A DNA stretch of 64,000 nt from Ichthyosporea sp. XGB-2017a. Its lineage: Eukaryota; Opisthokonta; Ichthyosporea. A model generated the notes under the pieces. That model did no database searches. It saw nothing but the letters and a program-made list of their open reading frames with translations, and had not been told where the DNA came from. This document shows, piece after piece, positions 55,408 through 64,000 of this stretch; positions within the stretch are counted from its first letter, which is position 1; each line of letters begins with the position of its first letter. The stretch lies in NCBI GenBank assembly GCA_002811675.1, contig PDIM01010373.1, forward strand, positions 36,295-100,294, read 5' to 3'. A program made the position numbers and the translations under genes.

Positions 55408-57281
55408 ATGGTCTCCTTACCATTCACAAATAAAAATCCACGATGGACTGAGCATATGTGAGGTGCTGTGGACAGTCTTATACACTTACGGAGCATGATA
55501 ATCTTTTGGCAAGGGGGTGGATGAACGCAGCCTTCATAAGTCCTCTGTGGGACTGTGGGGATTCAATCATTACACTTTGAGTTGCTTTTATTACATACAT
55601 ATAAAAATCCTACTGTTGTGTTCCGAACTCTCAGAACAAAAGCAGTATTTATTAGTGGAATACCATGTTACCACAGTTTACAGGCCACAAAGCACCCTTG
55701 CGTTGCGCTTCGAAGTTTTCGTTAGGGACACTCTTGTGCCCGTCACCTTTACTATTCCAATCGCTTTGTTTGATACATTCGTTTCACAACACGGCAGCTA
55801 TTCAATGAAACAAAGGTCTGTTCACTGCATGCATGAGCATGGATGCTCAATCTGGTAGTTTGGGGATTCTGGCTCACTGTAATACATAGGATTTGCTTAT
55901 GGCTCAACTTTCTAATTGTCCAGGTAAATAACCTAAGATTTCACATGGACTCTAAGCGCCAATTCTTTCTATCCTTTTCGGGGTATAAGGTTCATTTTTG
56001 ATACAATTTGCCTACTAGCTTTTGAAAGTATGGCTGCGGTTGGACAAAAGTAGGAAAGAATTGCATAGTTTTTTGAAAATGGTCTACTGCGTAAGCGAAG
56101 TCGAAACCATATCTCGCCATATATATCACGAGCCACGATTTCTTCGACTACATAATTTGTCAGAACTGCATAAACGCTAGAATATTGTTTTACAAGTTAA
56201 TTTTTTTGATTGTATAATCCTACATGCATGATAATCAGGGTAATTGGCACGCCGGCCAGCTGTGGATGCATCACTATACAAATCCTATTGATCAATGTGC
56301 CAATTTGGTGGGAAACTTGACTGCTTTCTCAAACTGTATTAGATATATGCGTCAAAAGCGGGCCATTGAGCCCCAATCAATGACAACCAGACCCGATATA
56401 AAGGGACAACCCATTTCCATATGTTTCAGTAATTAATTTTAAAATTTATAAGCCACACGGTTCAAAAGAAGCCCTTCAGCTAACAAAGGCAAAGACCCTT
56501 TCTCACACCCCTCCCTCTCCTATGTTCAAATACCCGAGATCCTCTGCCTCTCATCGTGTGGGAAAACCTTGGGAATCACACTTGGCCGTGATTGGTCACT
56601 TTACCGTGCCCACAGTAGGGCTAACTAATATTACCCTAGCTACGCTAGAACAAGGAGCTCCTTGACTAGAGGAGTCATATTCTAACTGATCAGATTTATA
56701 GCAATAACGGATACATTCCGTAACCCTCCCTCCCCTCCACCTCTAACAATTATATCTGCAGCTGTTCAAATAACCCTGCAAGGACTACTCAAATCAATCT
56801 CCTCCAAAGGAGCGTTACGAAAATTCTCATCGACATCATCTCCAGCTGCACCACTGGTCGACGTTATAGTCCACTACTAGAGTACTACCACTACCACATC
56901 TCCCATACAAAAAGAAATATTATTCCCTTCTTTTTCTTTTTTTTTTTTTGTAGTAAAATAATTTGGGGCGAGCAAGAGAGGCTTTTTTTGATATCCAGTA
57001 CTTTCTTTTTTTCTTGTTTATAGTATTTTTCCGATAATTTGTTCTTGTGAGTTTCGGGATTTCTATTTTCGAGAAGGGAAGGGTTTTTTTTTCGGGATTT
57101 GAATTAAGATTTGCTTTTTTTTTTTTTTTTTTGTCTTTTTTTTTTTTTTTGGGGGGGAAAACCCAACTGGGATTTGTTACTATTTTGAGTCTTTAAGTCT
57201 TGTGTAGGTACACTTTGATTTATAATCGCCTATCTTATATTGCTATTGCTGTCTACTTCAGGGGGTGGGGTTGTACACCGT
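55408..57281. other. 1.9-kb intergenic region before the ankyrin membrane-protein gene
   Basis: 1,874 bp. AATAAA at 55427 follows the malate dehydrogenase stop. Open frames at 55517-55858 and 56224-56436 are not supported by any recognisable pattern. The last 350 bp are strongly T-rich (runs at 56938-56950 and 57115-57151) and lead to an acceptor-like TTCAG at 57257-57261, possibly a 5'-UTR intron end. Confidence 0.5.
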
Positions 57282-60200
57282 ATGTTAAAAACAAATAGAA
57301 AACTGTGTTTTTATATCTTTCTACCAAAAATGATTAATCAACGTATAAGGGGGGTGGCTATGTCGTTTAGCGGGATGCTTTTATTGATTGGGCTTGTTAT
57401 GGGTTTTGGATTGGGGGTGAAGGATGTTACTGCTGAGACTCCAGTTATCGTTGGGCAGGCTAAGTCGGGAATGCTCGCCTTTGGAGACGTTATGCCCTGG
57501 GTTGACTTGGAACCTATTGTACCGGAATCCCAATCGGGTGTTGTTGGAGCGACGGGACAAGGGCCTCGAAGGGTTAATAGTTCTGAATTGTCGATTTCTT
57601 GGACACCGGGGGGTTCCACCTCGAATTGCATGTTCACGTCAGAAGAGCTGAACAAATGTAACTTTTCTAGTGCAGGAGTTAACATGCAATCTTACAGGGG
57701 GAATATCGGGAACTGCCATTCAACATCATACGGGGGTTTGACAGAGTGTTCGAATGGAGGCACGAAGCCATATCAGAAACTATCATACTCAAGTGTATAT
57801 CAACAATATAGATTTACTCACATAATAAGAGCAAAGGAAAATAGAAGCACTGCTCTTAGCGATATGTTTGTCCGCAATGATGAGGACGACATTTTGTTGT
57901 ATGATTTTGCTGTTGGTTTGGTTGATGTTCCTCCAAGTTCAGAGTTTGATATTGGAACGACTGTTGGTCAGGGGCATAGCCCATCTCTTGCAGGACTCAA
58001 CTTCACCAATTCTTCTCGCGAGGGTACGAGTGAGGTTCATTCCTTTAGTACAGGCTTGTATCAAGTTTTTGTGCAGAGAGGTGTTGTCTCAAATGAGACT
58101 CTGCAGTCAAGTGACCGAATTATTGACTACATGTGTAAAACTGATAGTCAAACTGATTGCATTGATAGACAGATGTTCTTCAACCAGTATGATGACATTT
58201 TGCCGCCTCAGCAGGTGTTTTTTGATGGCAATTTTTACATGTTTTTTCAGGTAAATGTCACAAGCAAAGTAGACGATGGCTTTATTCTTGTGAGCTCATT
58301 TGCAGAAAACTCTGTTGATGAAAGTGTTGGGAGTGCTGGTCTGCGTTCGTACATTTCTTTTAGTAACTTTAACTTGAAAGATAATGAAAGTCTTCTTGTT
58401 AAATTTAGAAGTGCTATCGGGCACGAAGAAGATAGGCATAAGGTTACCGTTGAACCCTACTATCATTCTACCAGAGTCAATGTTGGTGATTATTTAAGTT
58501 TAGCATTTTCGAATTATACAAAATTTGGAAGGAATTTTGAGCAGATCGGAAAATTGAAAATCGTTGGAAGTAAACAAGTGAGTCTTGTTGATGCTGCTAC
58601 CAATATAACGACATACAAGTTTGACTCTTATTTGCAAATGGACCACGTTGTAAAGTCAAGCTCATTTTTTATTATTGAAATGAGCACAAACGGTCTTCAG
58701 AAAGGGAAGGACACGTTATGGAAGGCATCTAAATCGATTTTTGAGGATAGCCCGATCAAGGGCAGCTCTGCCTATCCCGGTCCGGGAGTGCAACTGTACA
58801 AAGCACCCGTTGATCCTAATGACGCTGGTACGACTAGCGACAGTGATGGATTAAGTACAGTCTCATATGTGTTGATTTTTGGAGGATGTGTGTTTGTGGC
58901 TACCGCAATGATTGCAGGTGTAGTAATTCACAAGCAAGGTGGATTTGCTGAGTTTGCGAAGAAAATGAGAGGTCAGAAGAGAGAAACTGGAGATGACGAT
59001 GATATAGAGCTTCCGCACAAAGGGGCAAGCAGTGCACAGCTTATGAACCCCAATTTCATCCCCTCGGCTGTTGCTAGGGTCCCTAGCCATAGTGGAAGTA
59101 GCAACAGCAGTGGCAGTGTGCGAAATTCTCTTGCAGGCGTTGGTCTCATGAATAATTTTGGACTTGTTCCTGAAGCCGGAACAGCTAGCCCGATCCACTA
59201 TGCCGCTAGTGTGGGAGACGTTGCCTATTTGCACCGTGTAATAATGCAAATGCAAAGCCAACATCCAGAGGGAGTAAATATTGACGCCTTGGACGTAAAT
59301 GGAAGTACACCATTGATGCTGGCCATCAAGAGTGGTTCTGTTAAATGTGTTAAGCTTTTGCTATCTATTGGAGCTAGTGCGCATGCCGTGAATATGGACG
59401 CAGACATGCCTCTTAATCTTGCTTGCAGAAATGGAAGAGCAGATCTCGCTGTTTTGCTCCTGCGAAGTGGTGCATTGATAAACCCCCAGATTCCTGGTGT
59501 AAATCTGCCGTTAGTAGATGCTGTTATGTCTGGAGAAGCAGATATTGTGCATTTGCTGCTTGAAAACGGAGCAGATCCCAACGCTATGGATGAAGAAGGG
59601 GATTGTGCCCTTATTGTTGCAGCTAGGCTTGGGTTTCATAATATTTTGAAGCTTCTTTTGAGTGCAAGTGCTATTGTACACAACACAGATCGTAGGATGT
59701 GGACAGCCTTACATTGGTCGGCAGTGCAGGGAGACCTCACTGCATGTACGCTGCTTCTTAACCCCAAACTAAAGGCTAATGTTAATGCAAAGAGTAAGAA
59801 TGAGGAAACTCCCTTGCATCTTGCTTCACGGGAAGGCTTTGCTGAAATTTGCCGTCTTTTGCTGCGCTACAAAGCGTTTGCAAACGCCCAGGACAAGGAA
59901 GGAAGAACTGCTTTAGATATGGCAATGTCGAGAATGCATTATGCCTGTGTAAATGTGCTTAGGGAAGTGAATGCAGAAGGTAGGGAGCCATCCCCGGCAG
60001 CGTTTGTAGGCGGCAGTCCCGGAGTTATAGCAGGAAGTATGGCTAGCAATGCTACTACGTCGCCGCAATTGTTTTCTGCCACTTCTCCATACTCCCATTT
60101 AAGTGCACATTCAATGGCCGGCTCTTTATCGCCAGATGGTAGAGGCATTTCTCCCGTTTCTCCTGGTGGTCTAAGTAACCCATTGCCACAAACTAATTTT

Positions 60201-60407
60201 GCAATGAATCAGCAAGGCCAAGCAAGCCCAACTATAGGCTTTCCAGCAGATATTAGTTTGGTGTCAAATACTAGTCCCGTGCCTGATTACTCTATTATCA
60301 GCCCACAGCTGGGTGACATGGCCTTTAATATTGATGATCCGGTGGTAAAGCTAGAGCCAAACTCAAACCCCGCTGATATCAATAACCAGAATAATTCACA
60401 GCAGTAA
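57282..60407 (+). CDS. Single-pass membrane protein with Notch-like cytoplasmic ankyrin repeats
   Basis: 1,041 residues from ATG 57282; ATG 57360 (MSFSGMLLLIG) would give a cleaner signal peptide. Layout: hydrophobic signal (about 27-45); a Ser/Thr/Asn-rich ectodomain to about 520 with four clustered cysteines near 105-135 and many N-x-S/T sites; one transmembrane segment (VLIFGGCVFVATAMIAGVVI, about 528-548); a basic then acidic juxtamembrane stretch (KKMRGQKRETGDDDD); a Ser-rich linker; seven ankyrin repeats (about 635-895); and a Ser/Pro/Asn/Gln-rich tail of 145 residues. The last repeats carry TALHWSA and NEETPLHLASREG, close to Notch ankyrin motifs. EGF and LNR repeats are absent. The receptor-like role is inference; ankyrin repeats alone do not prove nuclear signalling. 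The coding part has no intron. Confidence 0.85.
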   Translation: MLKTNRKLCFYIFLPKMINQRIRGVAMSFSGMLLLIGLVMGFGLGVKDVTAETPVIVGQAKSGMLAFGDVMPWVDLEPIVPESQSGVVGATGQGPRRVNSSELSISWTPGGSTSNCMFTSEELNKCNFSSAGVNMQSYRGNIGNCHSTSYGGLTECSNGGTKPYQKLSYSSVYQQYRFTHIIRAKENRSTALSDMFVRNDEDDILLYDFAVGLVDVPPSSEFDIGTTVGQGHSPSLAGLNFTNSSREGTSEVHSFSTGLYQVFVQRGVVSNETLQSSDRIIDYMCKTDSQTDCIDRQMFFNQYDDILPPQQVFFDGNFYMFFQVNVTSKVDDGFILVSSFAENSVDESVGSAGLRSYISFSNFNLKDNESLLVKFRSAIGHEEDRHKVTVEPYYHSTRVNVGDYLSLAFSNYTKFGRNFEQIGKLKIVGSKQVSLVDAATNITTYKFDSYLQMDHVVKSSSFFIIEMSTNGLQKGKDTLWKASKSIFEDSPIKGSSAYPGPGVQLYKAPVDPNDAGTTSDSDGLSTVSYVLIFGGCVFVATAMIAGVVIHKQGGFAEFAKKMRGQKRETGDDDDIELPHKGASSAQLMNPNFIPSAVARVPSHSGSSNSSGSVRNSLAGVGLMNNFGLVPEAGTASPIHYAASVGDVAYLHRVIMQMQSQHPEGVNIDALDVNGSTPLMLAIKSGSVKCVKLLLSIGASAHAVNMDADMPLNLACRNGRADLAVLLLRSGALINPQIPGVNLPLVDAVMSGEADIVHLLLENGADPNAMDEEGDCALIVAARLGFHNILKLLLSASAIVHNTDRRMWTALHWSAVQGDLTACTLLLNPKLKANVNAKSKNEETPLHLASREGFAEICRLLLRYKAFANAQDKEGRTALDMAMSRMHYACVNVLREVNAEGREPSPAAFVGGSPGVIAGSMASNATTSPQLFSATSPYSHLSAHSMAGSLSPDGRGISPVSPGGLSNPLPQTNFAMNQQGQASPTIGFPADISLVSNTSPVPDYSIISPQLGDMAFNIDDPVVKLEPNSNPADINNQNNSQQ

Positions 60408-60796
60408 GCAATTCCTCATTAGCAAGATTACACACTTTTCTTTTTAAATTCTCCTGCCCACTTTGACTTGTACAGTAGTTTTTTTTTTCATATATATTCG
60501 TAAAAATATAACAAAAGAACAAAAATAAACAAACAATATAAAAATACAAGTCCTTTGCTTTGCTTTTTATTTGTTAAGTTAATACTTGTGTAGGCGGAAG
60601 TGACTGGTGCTGGTCCCAGCGAAGAGGAGTGTAGGAGTAAAACTGCTTTGCTCACGTGTCGGGCCGGGCTGTATTTAATCAAATTTAAGGGAGCCCACCC
60701 AACCTGTTCTTTTCGAATTGCTTTGTACATAAATAGATTTGAAGTGTTTGATGGCTTTGGGTTATTTACAGTGTGAATAGCTCTGGGTGAGCCCCT
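60408..60796. other. Convergent 3' intergenic region (ankyrin protein / DPH3)
   Basis: 389 bp between opposing stop codons. A T-run at 60480-60488 and an AAAAATAAA region (60519-60546) probably contain 3' processing signals for both genes. An 80-codon minus-strand frame (60488-60730) has no recognisable pattern and is not called. Confidence 0.5.
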
Positions 60797-61039
60797 TTAC
60801 GCGCATGCCTCTACTAAGTATGCAGACTCGTCCTCGTCGTACTTTTCAACCTCTTCGGGATCATAAATAACTTTCACCACAAGAGAGCAGCTAGGGCATG
60901 TGGCCACGTCTTCATTATCCAATAAATCATCTACTGTGATTTGAAAACGATCTCCACACGGGCAAGGGTAATAAAAGGTCCTTGACTCAGGGTCAAATTC
61001 GAAATCCTCAATTTCAATTTCGTCGTGGAAAACGGACAT
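60797..61039 (-). CDS. DPH3: Diphthamide biosynthesis protein 3 (CSL zinc protein)
   Basis: 80 residues, ATG 61037-61039, the full normal length. DPH3 is an electron donor for the DPH1-DPH2 radical enzyme in the first step of diphthamide formation on translation elongation factor 2; in yeast it also supports Elongator-dependent tRNA wobble-uridine modification. The sequence opens [15 protein letters not shown] and holds the CSL zinc-ribbon ligands Cys26 and Cys28 (YPCPCGDRF) and Cys48 and Cys51 (CPSCSL), then VVKVIYD, as in human and yeast DPH3. All four ligands are intact, so it should be functional. A longer frame extends upstream but the conserved start is this Met. Confidence 0.96.
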   Translation of the reverse strand: MSVFHDEIEIEDFEFDPESRTFYYPCPCGDRFQITVDDLLDNEDVATCPSCSLVVKVIYDPEEVEKYDEDESAYLVEACA

Positions 61040-61843
61040 CGTTTCAAATAATTCAACTTGGAATAATCTCAGCCCCAAAAATAAATAAAAATACAACACG
61101 TTTGGAAAATAGATCCTCAACAACTTCTGCTTGTCCTATTTTACAATAACTAATCAATTGCCTCTTACCACACAGATAGAATAACTAAAACCCAATCTCC
61201 AATTTCCTCTTCCAAATTCAAAAAAAAAACCGTCGAAATACAACAAAAAAGAAAAGATAATAACTGATCAAAATATTATAATGAGAATTTGCAGAAGAAA
61301 AATAAAAATAATTACTCGGACTCAAAAAAAAATACCCTGCAATTTTATTTAGCTGTACCAGATTTCCCATACAAAAAATAACTCTCTCTGATTGGCTAAT
61401 TTTGGCATATGGAAGCTGCAGCAGAGAAAAAATAAAAAATAATCATGGCCGAGTCCTGATGCAGATGGGTCGAGGGCACAGCTAGCTGTAAGCTGGCCCA
61501 CGTTTTGAGCGATGGAGGATTTCCATACAAAATTATCACTATTACGGGGAATCTCCATGCAGCTGGAGCTTTTATCACTTTATGACTTTTTGTATGGAAA
61601 AACTGTTGTTTCTTTGTTTTTGCTCGGATCCGGCTCTTTTTTTTTTTTTGTTTGGTTTTTTTTTTTTTTTAGACTTTTTTTTGTTTTTGTTTTTTTTTTT
61701 TTTTTGGTTTGTTTTTGTTTTTGTTTTGATTAAAAAAAAAAAGAAAGATTTGATTTCTGGGCTAAAGCTCTATCAAGATTTATAATCAAAAGGATTCATA
61801 AAGAAACATCAAATCAAAAAAGAAACAAAGAAAGAAGGAAAAT
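61040..61843. other. Divergent intergenic region with T-tract then A-tract
   Basis: 804 bp between DPH3 and the repeat coiled-coil gene. Sequence nearest the plus-strand gene is T-dominated at 61629-61727, switching to A/G-rich (AAAGAAAG-like) from 61730 to the ATG at 61844, as upstream of the phosphodiesterase gene. No coding gene. Confidence 0.55.
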
Positions 61844-63482
61844 ATGGACGACGTTGTGGTAAGTTGTAGCTGAAAACGGATCCTTCAAAGAATCATCCAT
61901 TTGTGTGACTTTAATTGGATCTCGGTGATAGTGGTTTGCATTTTGCTACTGAAATGAGGAAAGATCGAAGAAACTAGAGAAGAAGATTGAGATTAGGGTG
62001 ATGTTAAAGAGAGGATATATGGTGTTGTTTGTATTAGAGAGATCGGGGCTTGTGATTTCCTTTTGATGAGTTGGCACTAATTGGTTATGATACGTTTTGG
62101 CATTTGTGTTAATGAATCGTTCTTTGTTTGTTAGATTCAACACCGCAAAGAAATGGATGCTGTCATGGACCAAGAACAGGTAAGAATGGGTTTTTGTTTG
62201 TAGATTAATCTCCAGTTGGGTAATTGTGCAGCCTTTTCTTGTGTCTCACTGTACCTGTTTTGTTTATAATTCTTTTATGGGGATTCTTTGTGTACTTTTT
62301 TAATCGTTTAGTCTCGTTTGGTGGAAGAGATGGAAATAGATAAGCAAAGAACGGAAACACAAAGGGCTCATGCTCGTCGCGCCTCTATTGGAGCCGCTGA
62401 TGCAGAGCAAAAACGACGTATTGCAGAAGGAGAAGATAAAGTTAGTGATTCACAAATTGAAAAGAAAGCGAGCATTCACGAGGCCTTGATGCATAAGGTT
62501 CAAGGAAATGAAGCTGATCGGGCAGCAGATGAAGAGCAGAAGCGTAGAGTTATGGAAAATCAAATAATGGAGGCTAAAGAGCAGATGGGTCGTGAGATGA
62601 ATGCCAAAAATGCAGATAGAGCGAGTGATGTTGAGCAGCAACAACGTATCGCGGCCGACCAATTGAAAGTGGCACAAGAAGAGTTGATGCGGAAAAATAA
62701 TCAAAAAATGGCGGACAAATTGAGCGACCAAGAACAGCGCGAGCGTATAGCAGAGACTAACAAAGTGGAATATTATCAGCGTGTAGAAAGAGAAAAGAAC
62801 CAAGCGATGGTCGTTGAGCAGTGCGAAAATGAACGGAAGCGCCGTCTTTCCCAGAATGAGCAGCAGGCTGCTTTGAAGAAGGTTATGGGAGAGCAAGGTG
62901 TTGAGCTAAGGGAAGAAGTCTGCCGAAAAGCGAATGCAATGTCTGCAGATCGCCTGGAGAAAGAGGAAAGGGAGCGTAGATTAAAGGAAGAACAGCTAGT
63001 GAAACAAAAGAGTGAGTTTTATGAGCGTACTGCAGCAGCAAAGGCAGATAAAGCAATGGAAGATGAAAGAGAGAGGCGCATTGCGGAAGAAAAGAAGGAG
63101 CAGATGAAAGAAGAGCTTCTTCGTAAACAAAATTTGAAAAATGTTTGTGAGATGGAAGACATTGAACAACAAAGACGAGTCCAGGAAAATCAAAAGGCAG
63201 AAGCTCAAGAAGCTCTTGTTCGCCGAATGAGCCAAATTAAAGCCAATGAAATGGAAGATGCTGAAAAAGATTCGAGGATGAGAGAGTCATCAGATGCAGA
63301 TCCAAGGCAAAAAACATTGAAAGTAAAGGTGCAAAAGGTATGTAAATAGTAGTCGTGTATTTTGAAAATGACTTGATGTTGATTTTTATTTTAATGCAAT
63401 TTGCTGTGTGTTATGTGTGACTTGTGGTGTGCAGGAAGCAGCCCAGAAAGCTCTGCGCCGCTCTCCAAGACTTAAGAAATAG
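61844..63482 (+). CDS. Tandem-repeat coiled-coil protein (4 exons)
   Basis: Exons 61844-61858 (five codons), 62135-62179, 62312-63337 and 63435-63482; introns 276, 132 and 97 bp, all phase 0; 377 residues. Exon 3 encodes about nine degenerate repeats of roughly 35 residues, each with an A-D-x-x-x-D/E-x-E-Q/R-x-R-R-I/V-x-E core followed by a helix ending in LxRK (for example ADRAADEEQKRRVMENQ, ADRASDVEQQQRIAADQ, ADKLSDQEQRERIAET, ADKAMEDERERRIAEEK). The protein is therefore a nearly uninterrupted, highly charged single helix or coiled coil. The C-terminus KALRRSPRLKK is basic and could bind nucleic acid or microtubules. I do not recognise the family; stathmin-like and other cytoskeletal helices have similar composition. 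Function unknown. Confidence 0.82.
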
Positions 63483-63722
63483 GGTGTCGGTGACACAAGG
63501 GAAGGGGCTCATGTATTGTCTGAGATGAAGTAGGCTTTTGTTTGTGAGCACATAAACTGAAAACTTGAAGCCGTGGGGCAGGATTGCGATGAGGCCAGGA
63601 AGAAATGTTGAAAGAAGCAGTGAACTATTTACGTTAACATAGAGTAATGAAACTGACCCATTCTATTGAATAAATTCTTTGATTATTGCCTCTACTGGAC
63701 CTGTGGGCCACAAGATGATCCA

Positions 63723-63967
63723 TTATAATCTTTTTGAAATATAGTTATCGTACCATTCATGGCACATCTCTTTCGGATAACCGAAAGCAATTGCAATACC
63801 GGGCGCTTGGAATTCAATAATGAGTAGCTGCCGAGAGAAATCAAAACTTGCAAATGACTTGTTTGGAAGAGTGCTAATGCTCCGCACAACCACTATGCGC
63901 ATTAAACGTGTATATCGCGTTTTTGCTGATGAAAGTTCTACATATCTCCCAATATGTTGCAGCAATA
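63723..63967 (-). CDS. 3' exon of an unrecognised gene (5' part outside window)
   Basis: On the minus strand a frame ends TAA at 63723-63725. Going upstream it is open to about 63967, where an in-frame TAA (63969-63971) overlaps an acceptor-like GCTAAG, so this is most likely a last exon whose upstream exons lie beyond the window end. The roughly 80 residues look like a globular C-terminus: RLMRIVVVRSIS, then SFASFDFSRQLLIIEFQAPG, then a closing helix YPKEMCHEWYDNYISKRL. Strand-strand-helix order is compatible with a PH-like ending, but I cannot name the family. Confidence 0.55.
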
Positions 63968-64000
63968 CTTAGCTCCTTCCTTTAAGGGCAATGATAAGTT

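Noticed and set aside
55517-56436. Open frames after malate dehydrogenase
   Set aside because: No homology by eye, no introns or start context; compatible with chance in AT-rich DNA.

Overview
The window is nuclear DNA from a gene-dense, free-living-type eukaryote. Coding genes sit on both strands and are interrupted by short GT-AG introns (I place 22, of 47 to 276 bp). Intergenic DNA is AT-rich with long A or T runs, and AATAAA-like motifs follow several stop codons. Translation fits the standard code. A HYDIN-like axonemal protein of about 4,500 residues implies a motile flagellum. A histidinol-phosphate aminotransferase implies histidine synthesis, which animals lack. PWWP/ELM2/SANT chromatin factors, an RDM1-like protein and a TmcB-like membrane protein are also present. 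I read this as a heterotrophic flagellated protist. The sequence alone does not fix the lineage.

Layout. 0-7 kb: 3' end of methylmalonyl-CoA epimerase, glucosamine-6-phosphate N-acetyltransferase, histidinol-phosphate aminotransferase, a truncated phosphodiesterase relic followed by its intact paralogue, and a SIL1-type BiP exchange factor. 7-15 kb: a 1,488-residue multi-pass membrane protein and a non-LTR retrotransposon cut by a 100-N assembly gap. 15-24 kb: kinesin-6, RDM1-like, a RING-H2 E3 ligase and V-ATPase subunit B. 24-34 kb: secreted kelch protein, an unrecognised small protein, an EF-hand/coiled-coil protein and a PWWP-ELM2-SANT-GATA-type chromatin protein. 34-53 kb: the giant ASH-domain flagellar gene (six exons) and a kinesin-14. 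53-64 kb: cytosolic malate dehydrogenase, a single-pass membrane protein with Notch-like cytoplasmic ankyrin repeats, DPH3, a tandem-repeat coiled-coil protein and the 3' exon of an unrecognised gene.

There are no operons. Neighbouring genes are mostly unrelated in function, but several pairs are head-to-head (kinesin-6/RDM1; kelch/27.4-kb gene; DPH3/coiled-coil gene) or tail-to-tail with very short spacers (SIL1/TmcB-like, 73 bp; 27.4-kb gene/EF-hand gene, 54 bp). Loose functional themes are microtubules and cilia (HYDIN-like, kinesin-6, kinesin-14, possibly the coiled-coil proteins) and secretory or surface biology (SIL1, phosphodiesterase, kelch, ankyrin receptor-like, TmcB-like, GNA1). 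The most unusual items are the ankyrin membrane protein, an all-helical module of about 550 residues inserted into one ASH domain of the giant flagellar protein, a PWWP domain where MTA proteins carry BAH, and the phosphodiesterase gene relic.
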